Assembly (NCBI GenBank): GCA_025352565.1
Contig: JANXTF010000118.1
Location: 32,701-96,700, forward strand
Source: Rhodospirillales bacterium
GTDB taxonomy: Bacteria > Pseudomonadota > Alphaproteobacteria > Acetobacterales > Acetobacteraceae
Direction: 5' to 3'
Length of the DNA: 64,000 nucleotides
Below the pieces are notes generated by a model. It had not been told where the DNA came from, searched no databases, and saw only the letters and a list, made by a program, of their open reading frames with translations. Below are positions 1 to 8,605 of this stretch, one piece after another; the stretch's first letter is position 1; the number at the start of each line of letters is the position of its first letter. A program made the position numbers and the translations under genes.

Positions 1-578
1 AACATGATGGCCGAGACGGCGTTCAGCGATGCGACACCGTCCGCCAGCATGAAAGGCGGAAGGGTGGGCGGCCCGTCCGCCGGTCCGGTCGTGTGGGCGG
101 AGCCACTCAGAGCTTCGCCAAGCGTGCCAAGCGTGCCGAAGCCGGGTCTGGAGGAATAAGGCCCCGTGTAGCCGAACCCCGTGATTTGCGACATGGTCAG
201 CTTGGGATTGATCGCACGCAGTTGCTCCCAGCCGATGTTCCATTTCTCGGGACGGCCCGGACGAAAATTCACGATCAAGACATCGGCCTGCTTCACCAGC
301 TCACGCAGGAGTTCCTGACCTTCAGGCAAATGAAAGTCGAGGGTGATCGAACGCTTGTTCCGGCTGATACTTTTCCAAAGCAGGCCGATGCCGTTTTTCT
401 TGGCGCCCCAATCGCGAAGAGGGTCGCCCTTTTTGGGATGCTCGACCTTGATCACGCCGGCACCGAATTCTGCCATCATGGCCGCGGCGGGCGGCGCCGC
501 GCCGAGGGTGGCCGCATCGATCACGCGGACTCCCGCGAGGGCCTGCTTCGAGGGCGTTCCGCTTGCGATGCGCTGCTG
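1..578 (-). CDS. CaiB/BaiF family CoA-transferase (class III), partial
   Basis: Class III CoA-transferases move CoA between carboxylic acids in the cytoplasm. The gene reads leftward and runs off the window, so only about 190 N-terminal residues are visible. The opening VRVIDAATLGAAPPAAAMMA and GAGVIKVEHPKKGDPLRDW are typical of the family, and DVLIVNFRPG and ITGFGYTGPY follow. The Asp of FMLADGVASLNAV near the window edge fits the catalytic aspartate. The start is odd: an ATG at 584-582, with AGGGGG just upstream, is followed directly by an in-frame TAG at 581-579. The next canonical start in frame is GTG at 524. Either a rare start is used or codon 2 carries an amber mutation. The family call is firm; intactness is uncertain. 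Confidence 0.75.
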
Positions 579-815
579 CTACATGACTCCCCCTGGTGGT
601 CCAAACCTCGCGCTCACGACCCGAGCGTCAGGAAATTTGGCCCATAAAGTCAACGCTCGTAAATCAGAGCTTGCGAGCGGCATAGCCGCTGCGCCCGCAG
701 GGGTCATTAAATACGAATAGCATTCGGGTTTCGCATCAGGCGGGCATTGAGCCTGGCTCGGACGATCGCGTGAAACGAGGCCGCATTGTGTTAGGTTCTT
801 TCCGATAGGCTGCGT

Positions 816-857
816 GCCCGAGGAGAACGCCCCGAGGGAGCACGCCCCGAGGAGAAC
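816..857 (+). repeat. Triple imperfect 13-15 bp repeat carrying SD-like sequences before the ureohydrolase
   Basis: Three near-copies of GCCCCGAGGAGAAC lie head to tail at 816-828, 829-843 and 844-857. Each carries a GAGG-type ribosome-binding core. The last copy sits directly before the ATG at 861 and is the likely Shine-Dalgarno; the two upstream copies are redundant. This is what is seen; any effect on translation is inference. Confidence 0.7.
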
Positions 858-860
858 GCC

Positions 861-1886
861 ATGGACCCGTCCGCGAAGCTCGAAGCCCTGCGCGCCCGCT
901 ACCCGCGCGGCGGCGAGGACATTATCCAGGACCCCGATTTCCGCCGTGCCTGCGCGGTCGCCTTCACCGCCGGCCAGCGCCGCAAGCCCTATGCCGGGGT
1001 CTCCACCTTCCTCGACCTGCCCTACCGGGCGGATCAGTCGCTCGCCGATCTCGACGTGGCGGTGATCGGCGTCCCGATGGATCTGGGCGTCACCAACCGC
1101 GCGGGTGCGCGGCTCGGGCCACGCGCGGTGCGGGCAATCGAGCGGATCGGGCCTTACAACCACGCGCAGCGCGTGACCCCCGCGGCCGATTGCCGCGCCG
1201 CCGATATCGGCGACGTGCCGTTTCGCAGCCGCTACAGCCTCGAGCACAGCATCGAGGACATCGAGGCGTTCCTGGGCGGCGTGCGCGCGGCGGGCGTCAT
1301 CCCGCTTTGTGTCGGTGGCGACCATTCCATGACCTATCCTATCCTGCGCGCGCTGGGCCGGGATCGGCCGCTCGGCCTCGTGCATATCGACGCCCATTGC
1401 GACACCGCCAACGAAAGCGAGGGCAGCCGCTTCCACCATGGCGGCCCGTTCCGCCAGGCGGTGCTCGACGGCGTGCTCGACCCGGAGCGCACCATCCAGA
1501 TCGGCATCCGGGGCTCGGCCGAGATGCTTTACGAGTTCTCCTCCGAAAGCGGCATGACGGTGATCCATGCCGAGGAAATCGACACGATGGGCATGCCCGC
1601 CGTGATCGCCCGTGCCCGCGCGGTGGTGGGTGGCGGGCCGTTCTACGTGACGTTCGATGTGGACGGCATCGACCCCGCCTTCACCCCCGGCACCGGCACG
1701 CCCGAGGTCGGAGGCCTCACGCCCCGCGAGGCGCTCGCGCTGTTGCGCGGCCTGCGCGGGCTCGACATCGTGGGCGGGGACGTGGTGGAGGTGGCACCGC
1801 AATACGACACCACCAGCGTCACGGCCCAAGTGGCGGCGCAGATGCTGTTCGAGCTGTTCAGCCTGGTGGCCTTGCGGAAGCGTTGA
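861..1886 (+). CDS. speB: Agmatinase/arginase family ureohydrolase
   Basis: A binuclear-manganese cytoplasmic enzyme that hydrolyses a guanidino group to urea and an amine, for example agmatine to putrescine. At 341 aa it has every metal-binding motif: GGDHSMTYPI (His155), HIDAHCDT (Asp177, His179, Asp181) and FDVDGIDPAFTPGTGTP (Asp266, Asp268). The ATG at 861 is preceded by GAGGAGAACGCC. An M20 amidohydrolase begins 51 bp downstream on the same strand, so the pair may be co-transcribed to strip amide or guanidino compounds. The family also contains guanidinobutyrase, guanidinopropionase and proclavaminate amidinohydrolase, and the sequence alone does not settle the substrate. Family call very secure; the symbol is provisional. 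Confidence 0.85.
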   Translation: MDPSAKLEALRARYPRGGEDIIQDPDFRRACAVAFTAGQRRKPYAGVSTFLDLPYRADQSLADLDVAVIGVPMDLGVTNRAGARLGPRAVRAIERIGPYNHAQRVTPAADCRAADIGDVPFRSRYSLEHSIEDIEAFLGGVRAAGVIPLCVGGDHSMTYPILRALGRDRPLGLVHIDAHCDTANESEGSRFHHGGPFRQAVLDGVLDPERTIQIGIRGSAEMLYEFSSESGMTVIHAEEIDTMGMPAVIARARAVVGGGPFYVTFDVDGIDPAFTPGTGTPEVGGLTPREALALLRGLRGLDIVGGDVVEVAPQYDTTSVTAQVAAQMLFELFSLVALRKR

Positions 1887-1937
1887 CTTTCGTCCCCCCT
1901 CCCATAACAGGAGGCGGGAAGATCAAAGGGGACCCCC

Positions 1938-3362
1938 ATGCAGAACAGTGAACGCATCTGGCAGCTGATCGATGGCCACAAGACCGAGTTCGAGGCGCTG
2001 AGCGACCGCGTCTGGGGCATCCCCGAGATCGCCTACAACGAATACAGGTCGGTGGCCGAGCACACCGCGATGCTGCGGGAGCAAGGCTTCCGCGTGACGG
2101 AGAACGTCGCCGGCATCCCGACCGCCGTATTGGGCGAGGCCGGCGAGGGCGGCCCGGTCATCGCGATCCTGGGCGAATACGACGCGCTGCCAGGTTTGAG
2201 CCAGGAGGCCGGGGTGGCTGAACCGCGCCCGATCCCCGGCGACGGCATGGGACATGGCTGCGGCCACAACCTGCTCGGCTCGGCGGCCCTTCTGGCGGCC
2301 ACGGCGGTGAAGGAATGGCTGGCCGAGACCGGCACCCCCGGCCGCGTGCGCTATTACGGCTGCCCGGCCGAGGAAGGCGGGGCGGCGAAAAGCTTCATGG
2401 TGCGGGCGGGCGCGTTCAGGGACGTGGATATCGCCATCTCGTGGCACCCCGCCTCGTTCTCGGGTGTGAACGACGCCATGTCGCTCGCCAACACCCGTAT
2501 CGACTTCACATTTACCGGCCGCGCGTCCCACGCCGCGGCCGCCCCGCATCTGGGGCGCAGCGCGCTCGATGCGGTCGAGCTGATGAACGTGGGGGTCAAC
2601 TACATGCGCGAACATATGCCAAGCGATGCGCGTATCCACTACGCCATGCTCGACGGGGGCGGGGTGGCGCCCAACGTGGTGCAGGCGCGCGCCAAGGTGC
2701 GCTATGCGGTCCGCGCCCGCGAGCTGGGCGAGCTGTGGCCGCTGATCGAGCGGGTGCGCAAGGTGGCCCAGGGGGCGGCCCTGATGACCGAGACCACGGT
2801 CGAGACGAAGGTGGTGAGCGCCGTCTCCAACCTGTTGGCCAATGTGCCGCTGGAAAAGGCCATGTACGGCGCGCTGGAACGCCTTGGCCCGCCGCCCTTC
2901 GACGACGCGGACCGCGCCTTCGCCACTGAAATCCAGAAGACGCTGTCGGCCGAGGACATCGCCTCGGCCTTCCGCCGCGTGGGCCAGCCCGAGACCCTTT
3001 CGCCGCTGTGCGACGCCGTGGTGCCGCTCGACGCGAAGGGGGCGCCGATGATGGGCAGCACCGACGTGGGCGACGTGAGCTGGGTGGTGCCCACCGTGCA
3101 GGCGCGCGGCGCCACTTACGCCATCGGCACGCCCGGCCATTCCTGGCAGCTGACCGCCCAGGGCAAGACCCCGGCCGCGCACAAGGGCATGGTGCATGTG
3201 GCCAAGGTGATGGCGTCCACCGCCGTAAGCGCGCTGGAGGACGAGACGCTGATCCCGCGCGCGAAGCAGGATTTCGCGGCCCGCACGGCGAAGGTGCCGT
3301 ATGTCTGCCCGCTACCCGACGACGTGATGCCGCCGCTGGTCAAGCGACCGGAAGCCGCCTGA
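1938..3362 (+). CDS. M20 family metallo-amidohydrolase, AbgB-like (copy 1)
   Basis: A zinc-dependent amidohydrolase of the M20D/AbgB type, likely cleaving an N-acyl or aminobenzoyl amino acid in the cytoplasm. The 474-aa protein shows the expected metal ligands: Cys and His in GHGCGHNLLGS, the general-base Glu in PAEEGGAAK, His in SWHPASFSGVN and a late His in GTPGHSWQL. The dimerisation-domain signature GRASHAAAAPHLGRSALDAV is present. A close paralogue lies on the opposite strand at 32155-33564, sharing this stretch and MNVGVNYMREHMPSDARIHY exactly. It follows the ureohydrolase by 51 bp and ends 1 bp before the lipoprotein start, which suggests one operon. The substrate is unknown. Confidence 0.88.
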   Translation: MQNSERIWQLIDGHKTEFEALSDRVWGIPEIAYNEYRSVAEHTAMLREQGFRVTENVAGIPTAVLGEAGEGGPVIAILGEYDALPGLSQEAGVAEPRPIPGDGMGHGCGHNLLGSAALLAATAVKEWLAETGTPGRVRYYGCPAEEGGAAKSFMVRAGAFRDVDIAISWHPASFSGVNDAMSLANTRIDFTFTGRASHAAAAPHLGRSALDAVELMNVGVNYMREHMPSDARIHYAMLDGGGVAPNVVQARAKVRYAVRARELGELWPLIERVRKVAQGAALMTETTVETKVVSAVSNLLANVPLEKAMYGALERLGPPPFDDADRAFATEIQKTLSAEDIASAFRRVGQPETLSPLCDAVVPLDAKGAPMMGSTDVGDVSWVVPTVQARGATYAIGTPGHSWQLTAQGKTPAAHKGMVHVAKVMASTAVSALEDETLIPRAKQDFAARTAKVPYVCPLPDDVMPPLVKRPEAA

Positions 3363-3363
3363 G

Positions 3364-4134
3364 GTGGCCCGACCGGCAAAACCCCGACTGGCAAAACCCC
3401 GACTGGCAAAGCTCGGTGTCGCCATCGGCCTGACCGCGGGGCTTGTCGGATGCGGGCCGGATTACTCGCCCAACACCTACGCCTCGTCGGCGGTGCAACA
3501 GGCCAACAAGGTCGAACAGGGCGTGGTGGTCGGCATTCGCCTCGTGGACGTGTCCGCGAGCGGAGCCACGGGTGCTGTCGCGGGCGGGGCGGCCGGCGGC
3601 ATCGCCGGGTCGCAATTGCCCGGCAGCACAGTGACCACCGCCATCGGCGCCCTCGGCGGCACGCTGATCGGCGGGCTGGTGGGCAGCGGGGTCGACAAAA
3701 GCCTGAACGACACCTCGGCCTACGAATACATTGTCCGCAAGCCGAACAACGAACTGGTCTCGGTGACCCAGCGCGACGCGGCCCCGATCGCGATCGGGGC
3801 GCATGTCCTGGTGATCGCCGGCAATCAGGCGCGGATCGTCCCCGACTACACGGTGCCCCCCGAGCCGAAGCCGGAACCGAAGGTGGAAGCAGCGCCCGTC
3901 ACCTTCCTGCCGCCGGCCGTCCCGGTAGCGTCCGAACCTCTTTTCGTCCCGAGGGCGCTTGATCCAGAACCGCCGAAGGCGCGCGATGCTGAACCGCCGA
4001 AGGCGATCGAGCCGATCGCGGCGAAGCTGCCGGACGCAGCGCCCCAGCAGGCTCCCGCGCCGCCGATCGCCCCGGCCCCGATCGCCCCGGCCCCGATCGC
4101 CCGCCAGCCTACGCCACCCACCCCGCTGCCATGA
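3364..4134 (+). CDS. Glycine-zipper outer-membrane lipoprotein, SlyB/Pcp-like
   Basis: A predicted lipoprotein of 256 aa starting at GTG 3364, one base after the previous stop. The basic N-terminus leads into AIGLTAGLVGC, whose LVGC is a lipobox, so the mature protein starts at Cys. A SlyB/Pcp-like glycine-zipper region follows: GATGAVAGGAAGGIAGS and AIGALGGTLIGGLVGSGVD, between about residues 60 and 110. A short globular stretch then runs into a Pro/Ala/Glu-rich tail ending in APIAPAPIA repeats. These proteins sit in the outer membrane; a role in envelope integrity is known for the family. Both ends are built from 15-bp tandem repeats (3375-3404 and 4063-4092). The tail overlaps the next gene by 4 bp. 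Confidence 0.75.
   Translation: MARPAKPRLAKPRLAKLGVAIGLTAGLVGCGPDYSPNTYASSAVQQANKVEQGVVVGIRLVDVSASGATGAVAGGAAGGIAGSQLPGSTVTTAIGALGGTLIGGLVGSGVDKSLNDTSAYEYIVRKPNNELVSVTQRDAAPIAIGAHVLVIAGNQARIVPDYTVPPEPKPEPKVEAAPVTFLPPAVPVASEPLFVPRALDPEPPKARDAEPPKAIEPIAAKLPDAAPQQAPAPPIAPAPIAPAPIARQPTPPTPLP
3375..3415 (+). repeat. 15-bp tandem repeat (two copies plus partial) in the lipoprotein signal region
   Basis: GGCAAAACCCCGACT occurs at 3375-3389 and 3390-3404, with a decayed third copy beginning at 3405. It encodes AKPRL-type repeats and keeps the reading frame. Confidence 0.8.
4063..4101 (+). repeat. 15-bp tandem repeat in the lipoprotein C-terminal tail
   Basis: CCGATCGCCCCGGCC occurs at 4063-4077 and 4078-4092, with a partial third copy following. 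It encodes the PIAPA repeats. Copy-number change here would stay in frame. Confidence 0.75.
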
Positions 4135-5129
4135 ACCGGCGCTGGACGCAGCGGCCGCCTGGCTCGACATGGGGCGATTTCGGGCCGGATGACGAACGTG
4201 GCCGGCTCAACCTGCTGACCCGCGAAAAGGTGCTGCAAGGCATCGCCGAGGTTCGCCAAGGCCGCGCGTTCTGTCTCAGCCTGCCGCTCGACTATCCCGG
4301 CGGCGCCCTGCTCAACCCGCGCCGCGGCCCGCCCGAGCTGATGCCGACATTGCGCAACGGCAAGCCCAACATGAACTACCGCATGCGCTGCGACGACCCG
4401 ACCGCCACCGACATCATCTGCGACGACCGCGTGCTGCTGACGCTGCAATATTCGACGCAGTGGGACAGCCTCGCCCATGTCGGCCAGATGTTCGACGTCG
4501 ATGGCGACGGGGTGATGGAGGACGTCTACTACAACGGCTTTCGCGCCGACCTCGACGTGACGCCGACGGGCGCGCGCCATCTGGGCGTCGAGAACATGGC
4601 CACCGCCTGCATCCAGGGGCGGGGCGTGATGGTCGACCTCGAAGCCCATTACGGCCGGACCGGCACATTGGTCGGCTACGAGGAACTCATGACGGTGCTC
4701 ACGCGGGACCGCGTCGTGATCGAGCCCGGCGACATGCTGTGCCTGCGCACCGGCTTCGCCCAGATGCTGCTGGAGATGAACCGCCAGCCCGACCCCGCAA
4801 AACTCCACGCCAGTACCTGTGCGCTGAACGGCCGCGACGCGCGCCTCCAGCAATGGATCACCGACAGCGGCATCGTGGCGCTGATTGCCGATAATTACGG
4901 TGTCGAGGCGGTGCCTGCCGTCCCGTGCGCGGACGATCTCTGCGCCACGCTCCCGCTGCACGCGCATTGCCTGTTCCGCCTCGGCGTGTATCTGGGCGAG
5001 ATGTGGCTGCTGACCGAACTCGCCGACTGGCTGCGGGCGAATAACCGTTCCCGCTTCCTGCTGACCGCCCCGCCGCTCCGTCTGCCCGGCGCGGTCGGCT
5101 CGCCGGTGACCCCGGTGGCGACGGTGTGA
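4131..5129 (+). CDS. Cyclase family protein (kynurenine formamidase-like hydrolase)
   Basis: A PF04199-type hydrolase of 332 aa, the family that includes arylformamidase/isatin hydrolase metal-dependent enzymes. The N-terminus (STWGDFGPDDERGRLNLL) is characteristic of the long bacterial cyclase subgroup. The region normally carrying the HxGTHxDxPxH metal motif reads TQWDSLAHVGQMF here, with Asp and His kept in SLAH. GVMVDLEAHYGR, EPGDMLCLRTGF and the late DNYGVEAVP are further family landmarks. It overlaps the preceding lipoprotein by 4 bp and the next lipoprotein by one base, so translation is probably coupled. The substrate is unknown; amide or lactone hydrolysis would fit the ureohydrolase and M20 neighbours. 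Confidence 0.82.
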   Translation: MNRRWTQRPPGSTWGDFGPDDERGRLNLLTREKVLQGIAEVRQGRAFCLSLPLDYPGGALLNPRRGPPELMPTLRNGKPNMNYRMRCDDPTATDIICDDRVLLTLQYSTQWDSLAHVGQMFDVDGDGVMEDVYYNGFRADLDVTPTGARHLGVENMATACIQGRGVMVDLEAHYGRTGTLVGYEELMTVLTRDRVVIEPGDMLCLRTGFAQMLLEMNRQPDPAKLHASTCALNGRDARLQQWITDSGIVALIADNYGVEAVPAVPCADDLCATLPLHAHCLFRLGVYLGEMWLLTELADWLRANNRSRFLLTAPPLRLPGAVGSPVTPVATV

Positions 5130-5518
5130 TGCGGTTCGCGGCGCTGCTGCTGGCGGCGGCGCTGGCCGGCTGCGCCGCGAATGGCTGCCGCGCGGGAGAG
5201 CCCGCGATGCTGGCGCAGCTCTATTTCGGCCGCACCATGCACGGACAGCCGATCGACGACGCCGCGTGGCGCGATTTCCTGGCCGCGAGCGTGACCCCGC
5301 GCTTCCCCGACGGATTGACGGTGCTGGACGGTTACGGCCAATGGCGCAGCCGGGCGACCGGCGCGATTGGCCGCGAGGTGTCGACGGTGGTGATGATCGC
5401 GACCGATGCCGGGGCGGAGACGGCGGCCAGGCTGGCGGCCATCCGGGCGGAGTACCGGGCGCGGTTCATGCAGGATTCGGTCGGGTTGGTAACGGGTGCC
5501 GCGTGCAGCTCGTTTTGA
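5129..5518 (+). CDS. DUF3574 lipoprotein
   Basis: A small predicted lipoprotein of 129 aa. The start is taken at ATG 5129, which shares its A with the TGA of the upstream gene; a GTG one codon earlier is possible. MRFAALLLAAALAGC is a signal peptide with an LAGC lipobox. The remainder (LYFGRTMHGQPI, WRDFLAASVTPRFPDGLTV, GYGQWRS, IRAEYRARFMQDSV) matches the conserved layout of DUF3574 proteins. The role is unknown; it would sit in an envelope membrane facing the periplasm. It closes the run of closely spaced genes that begins at the ureohydrolase. Confidence 0.8.
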   Translation: MRFAALLLAAALAGCAANGCRAGEPAMLAQLYFGRTMHGQPIDDAAWRDFLAASVTPRFPDGLTVLDGYGQWRSRATGAIGREVSTVVMIATDAGAETAARLAAIRAEYRARFMQDSVGLVTGAACSSF

Positions 5519-5708
5519 CCGGCGGAGGGCTGATCTGCCTCGGCGGCGATATCGTCCGGGAAGTGCGGCTGAAGGCCCGACCAAGCCAGCGGTCAACCGT
5601 TCGCGGCGAGTGGCGACGTTCGGAGCGATCCAGTATATTGCGCGGGCAACGTGGCCTTGATCGCCGCCGTTCGGCCATGCGCGATCCTTCCGGAGGTGAC
5701 GAAATCCA

Positions 5709-7082
5709 ATGAGAAACGTCGGTCTTTATCTCGCGCTTTCCACATGCCTGGTCGGGCTCGGAGCAGGTTACGCGCGTGCCCAGCCAGCGCCGCCTCCGGC
5801 CAGGCCCGGGCTCGACAAGATCGGGCACGTCATCGTGCTCTACCTCGAGAACCGGAGTTTCGATAATCTGTACGGGTTGTTCCCCGGCGCGGAAGGCTTG
5901 GCGCAAGCCGGGACCGCCGCGCCCCAGGTGGATCGGGACGGCAAACCCTACGCGGTTTTACCCGCGGTGGTGAACACGAATGCCAAGCCGCCCGCTGTCG
6001 ACGGGCGCTTCCCCAACGACCTGCCCAACAGGCCGTTCCGCATCGAGCAATACGTCCCGCTGGACCAGCCGACCGGCGATCTCGTGCATCGCTGGTATCA
6101 GGAGCAGCAACAGATCGACGATGGGCGGATGGACAAGTTCGCCGCGGTCTCCGACGCCCAGGGGCTCGCGATGGGCTATTATGACGGGAGCGCCCTGCCC
6201 ATGTGGCAGATCGCGAAAGAGTATGTCCTCGCCGACCATTTCTTTCACGCGGCCTTCGGGGGCTCGTTCCTGAACCACTTCTGGCTCACTTGCGCCTGTT
6301 CGCCCCGCTACGACGAAGCGCCGGAGGCCATGGTTGCGCGCGAGGACGCGCAGGGGCGCATGGTCAGGGATGGCGTCGTCACGCCCGACGGGTTCGCGGT
6401 CAACACCGTCCAGTCCGCCAACATGCCGCACGCTCCGACGATTACCGACAGGTCTAAACTCTTGCCTCCCCAGACCGCGACCACGATCGGAGATCGGCTG
6501 TCGGACAAGGGCGTGAGCTGGGCTTGGTACTCTGGCGGCTGGAACGATGCCATCGCCGGTCATCCCGACAAGCTGTTCCAGTTCCATCACCAGCCATTCG
6601 CCTATTTCGCCCAGTTCGGCGACAACACCTCGGCGCGGGCCGAGCACCTCAAGGACGAGGCCGATTTCCTGAAGGCGATCGACGACGGCACGCTGCCGCA
6701 AGTGGTTTTCTACAAGCCTTACGGATCGGATAACGAGCACCCCGGCTATGCGGATGTGCTCACCGGGGACCAGCACACGGCGGCGCTGATCCGCAAGATC
6801 CAGGCGAGCCCGGTATGGAGGGACAGCGTGATCCTCGTGACCTACGACGAGAACGGTGGCACGTGGGACCATGTGGCGCCACCCAAGGTCGACAAATGGG
6901 GGCCGGGCACCCGCGTGCCGACGATCATCGTCTCACCATTCGCCAAGCGCGGCTACGTCGACCACACGACCTACGATACCACGTCGGTACTCAAGCTGAT
7001 CGAAACCCGCTTCCAGCTCGCGCCGCTTACGTCGCGTGACGCCCAGGCGAACGACCTTACGAACGCCTTGCAACTGCCATAG
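5709..7082 (+). CDS. Secreted phosphoesterase of the acid phosphatase/phospholipase C superfamily
   Basis: A 457-aa exported protein. The start at 5709 has a strong ribosome-binding site (GGAGGTGA, 9 bp away). Residues 1-24 are a signal peptide ending ARAQ. The mature start, IGHVIVLYLENRSFDNLYG, is the PF04185 metal/nucleophile motif with ENRSFD. Further landmarks are MWQIAKEYVLADHFFHAAFG, VTYDENGGTWDHVAPP and TRVPTIIVSPFAKRGYVDH, which carry the second metal-site Asp and His. The family includes AcpA-type acid phosphatases and phospholipase C; which activity applies is not visible. The 190-bp gap upstream suggests its own promoter. Confidence 0.87.
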   Translation: MRNVGLYLALSTCLVGLGAGYARAQPAPPPARPGLDKIGHVIVLYLENRSFDNLYGLFPGAEGLAQAGTAAPQVDRDGKPYAVLPAVVNTNAKPPAVDGRFPNDLPNRPFRIEQYVPLDQPTGDLVHRWYQEQQQIDDGRMDKFAAVSDAQGLAMGYYDGSALPMWQIAKEYVLADHFFHAAFGGSFLNHFWLTCACSPRYDEAPEAMVAREDAQGRMVRDGVVTPDGFAVNTVQSANMPHAPTITDRSKLLPPQTATTIGDRLSDKGVSWAWYSGGWNDAIAGHPDKLFQFHHQPFAYFAQFGDNTSARAEHLKDEADFLKAIDDGTLPQVVFYKPYGSDNEHPGYADVLTGDQHTAALIRKIQASPVWRDSVILVTYDENGGTWDHVAPPKVDKWGPGTRVPTIIVSPFAKRGYVDHTTYDTTSVLKLIETRFQLAPLTSRDAQANDLTNALQLP

Positions 7083-7189
7083 GCAGGGTTGCCCGTAGGC
7101 CCCGCATCAGCGCCGGACGGCGCATCAGAACCTCCTCGCGGCAACCCCGCCATCTTGCTCGCCTGTCGTTCGGGGTCCATCGTGCGGCG

Positions 7190-8605
7190 GTGGATACAAA
7201 CGCCGCATTTGGCCGCCCGTCTACCGGCGCGGCGATACTTGAGGAGCTGCGGCTCGACACGGACCGTCTTTCCGTGTCGCCATCCGGCATGCTCCAGGTG
7301 GATGGCCACGACGTGGACGACCTGTTGCGCCGGTTCGGGTCACCGTTGAATGTTTTGGTCGAGACGACGGTGCGGGCCAATTACCGCCGCGTGGCAAACG
7401 CATTTCGCGCGGGCTGGCCGGGTTCCTCGCGCGTGCTTTACGCAATCAAGGCCAACAGCACACTGGCGGTGCGTGCGATCCTGAGCCAGGAGGGTGCGGG
7501 TGGCGACTGTTTCGGCCTCGGCGAGTTGCACGCGACGCTTGCGGCCGGAGCCGATCCCGCACTCGTGGCGATGAATGGCAGCGATAAGACGGCCGAGGAA
7601 ATCGACGCCGCGATCGCGGCAGGCATCACGATCAACATCGATGGCGCCGATGAACTCGATCTCATCGCGCAGGCGTGCCGCACCGGCCGACGGGCGCGCG
7701 TCAATCTGCGCCTCAAGGTTCTCCCGCCTGACCTCGACCGCTACGTGGAACCTCGGCACCCAGTGCCCGGCGGGTATGTCGACGGGGTTCGCCGGGCCAA
7801 ATGGGGCCACACGGTTTCTGCGGCGCTTCCGCTGCTCCAGGCGGCGCGGGCGATGCCGGAAATCGATGTTCACGGTTTCACGTGCCATATCGGCCATTTG
7901 TCGCATCGGACCGAAGCATTCGTGGCGGTCGCGGCCGCCCTGGCCGCCGCCGTCCGCGATCTGCATGCGGCCTGCGGGTTCGTGCCCTCGGTGCTGGATC
8001 TGGGTGGCGGCTGGGCGCCCGAGCGCGATCCATCGTTCCGCGGGCACGGACGGGTAAGCCCGCCGATTGAAACGGTTGCCGCCGCGTCCGCCAAGGCGCT
8101 GCTTGCCGGCCTGCCGCCCGGCATGCTGCCAGCGTTGTGGGTCGAACCCGGACGGTTCATCGTGTCGAACGCGGTGGTGCTGTTGGCGCGCGGCGGAGCG
8201 GTGAAGCGCGACGCCGGGCATTGCTGGATGCATGTCGATGCCAGCACCAACAACCTGCCCCGCATCGAGTCCGGCGATTTCCACTACACGATCCTGCCCG
8301 CGAGCCGGATGCACGACCCGATGGACGAGACTGTCGACATCGTCGGCGGCACCTGCTTCCGCTCCGTCCTGGGGGCCGGACGTGCCATGCCGGCCCCGCG
8401 GCGGGGCGATCTCGTGGCCATCCTGGATGCCGGGATGTACGCCGAGGCGTTCGCCAACCAGTTCAACAGCGTGCCGCGTCCGGCAACCGTGTTGGTGTCG
8501 TCGCATGGCGCGGAGGTGGTCAAGGCGCGCGAGACGATCGCGGACCTGTTCCGCAACCAGCATGTCCCCTGCTGGCTCGAAAGCGCCGGAGAGGGTGCGG
8601 CATGA
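7190..8605 (+). CDS. PLP-dependent group IV decarboxylase-like protein, copy 1
   Basis: An alanine-racemase-fold PLP enzyme of the ornithine/diaminopimelate decarboxylase family, 471 aa from GTG 7190. The PLP lysine is Lys87 in RVLYAIKANST. GAGGDCFGLGEL, VDGVRRAKWGHT, FTCHIGHL and the phosphate-binding LDLGGGW are in their usual order. The C-terminal domain is unusual: where ornithine and diaminopimelate decarboxylases have GPTCD or GPxCES it has GGTCFRSVLG, keeping Cys but losing the acidic residue that contacts substrate. WMHVDASTNNL replaces the usual DAG-type segment. It overlaps copy 2 by 4 bp. Substrate unknown; an amino acid decarboxylase or epimerase-like activity is the inference. 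Confidence 0.83.
   Translation: MDTNAAFGRPSTGAAILEELRLDTDRLSVSPSGMLQVDGHDVDDLLRRFGSPLNVLVETTVRANYRRVANAFRAGWPGSSRVLYAIKANSTLAVRAILSQEGAGGDCFGLGELHATLAAGADPALVAMNGSDKTAEEIDAAIAAGITINIDGADELDLIAQACRTGRRARVNLRLKVLPPDLDRYVEPRHPVPGGYVDGVRRAKWGHTVSAALPLLQAARAMPEIDVHGFTCHIGHLSHRTEAFVAVAAALAAAVRDLHAACGFVPSVLDLGGGWAPERDPSFRGHGRVSPPIETVAAASAKALLAGLPPGMLPALWVEPGRFIVSNAVVLLARGGAVKRDAGHCWMHVDASTNNLPRIESGDFHYTILPASRMHDPMDETVDIVGGTCFRSVLGAGRAMPAPRRGDLVAILDAGMYAEAFANQFNSVPRPATVLVSSHGAEVVKARETIADLFRNQHVPCWLESAGEGAA

Noticed and set aside
585..860. Possible guanidine riboswitch before the ureohydrolase
   Set aside because: None of the conserved guanidine-I, -II or -III core sequences could be found in this leader.
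579..1829. Long open frame antisense to the ureohydrolase
   Set aside because: It mirrors a gene with a full set of catalytic motifs, has low-complexity Arg/Ala/His/Gly composition and resembles no family; it is a GC-bias shadow.
8137..8601. 155-residue N-terminal extension of the second PLP enzyme
   Set aside because: It overlaps the end of the first paralogue in another frame, while ATG 8602 gives a coupled start and a length matching copy 1.
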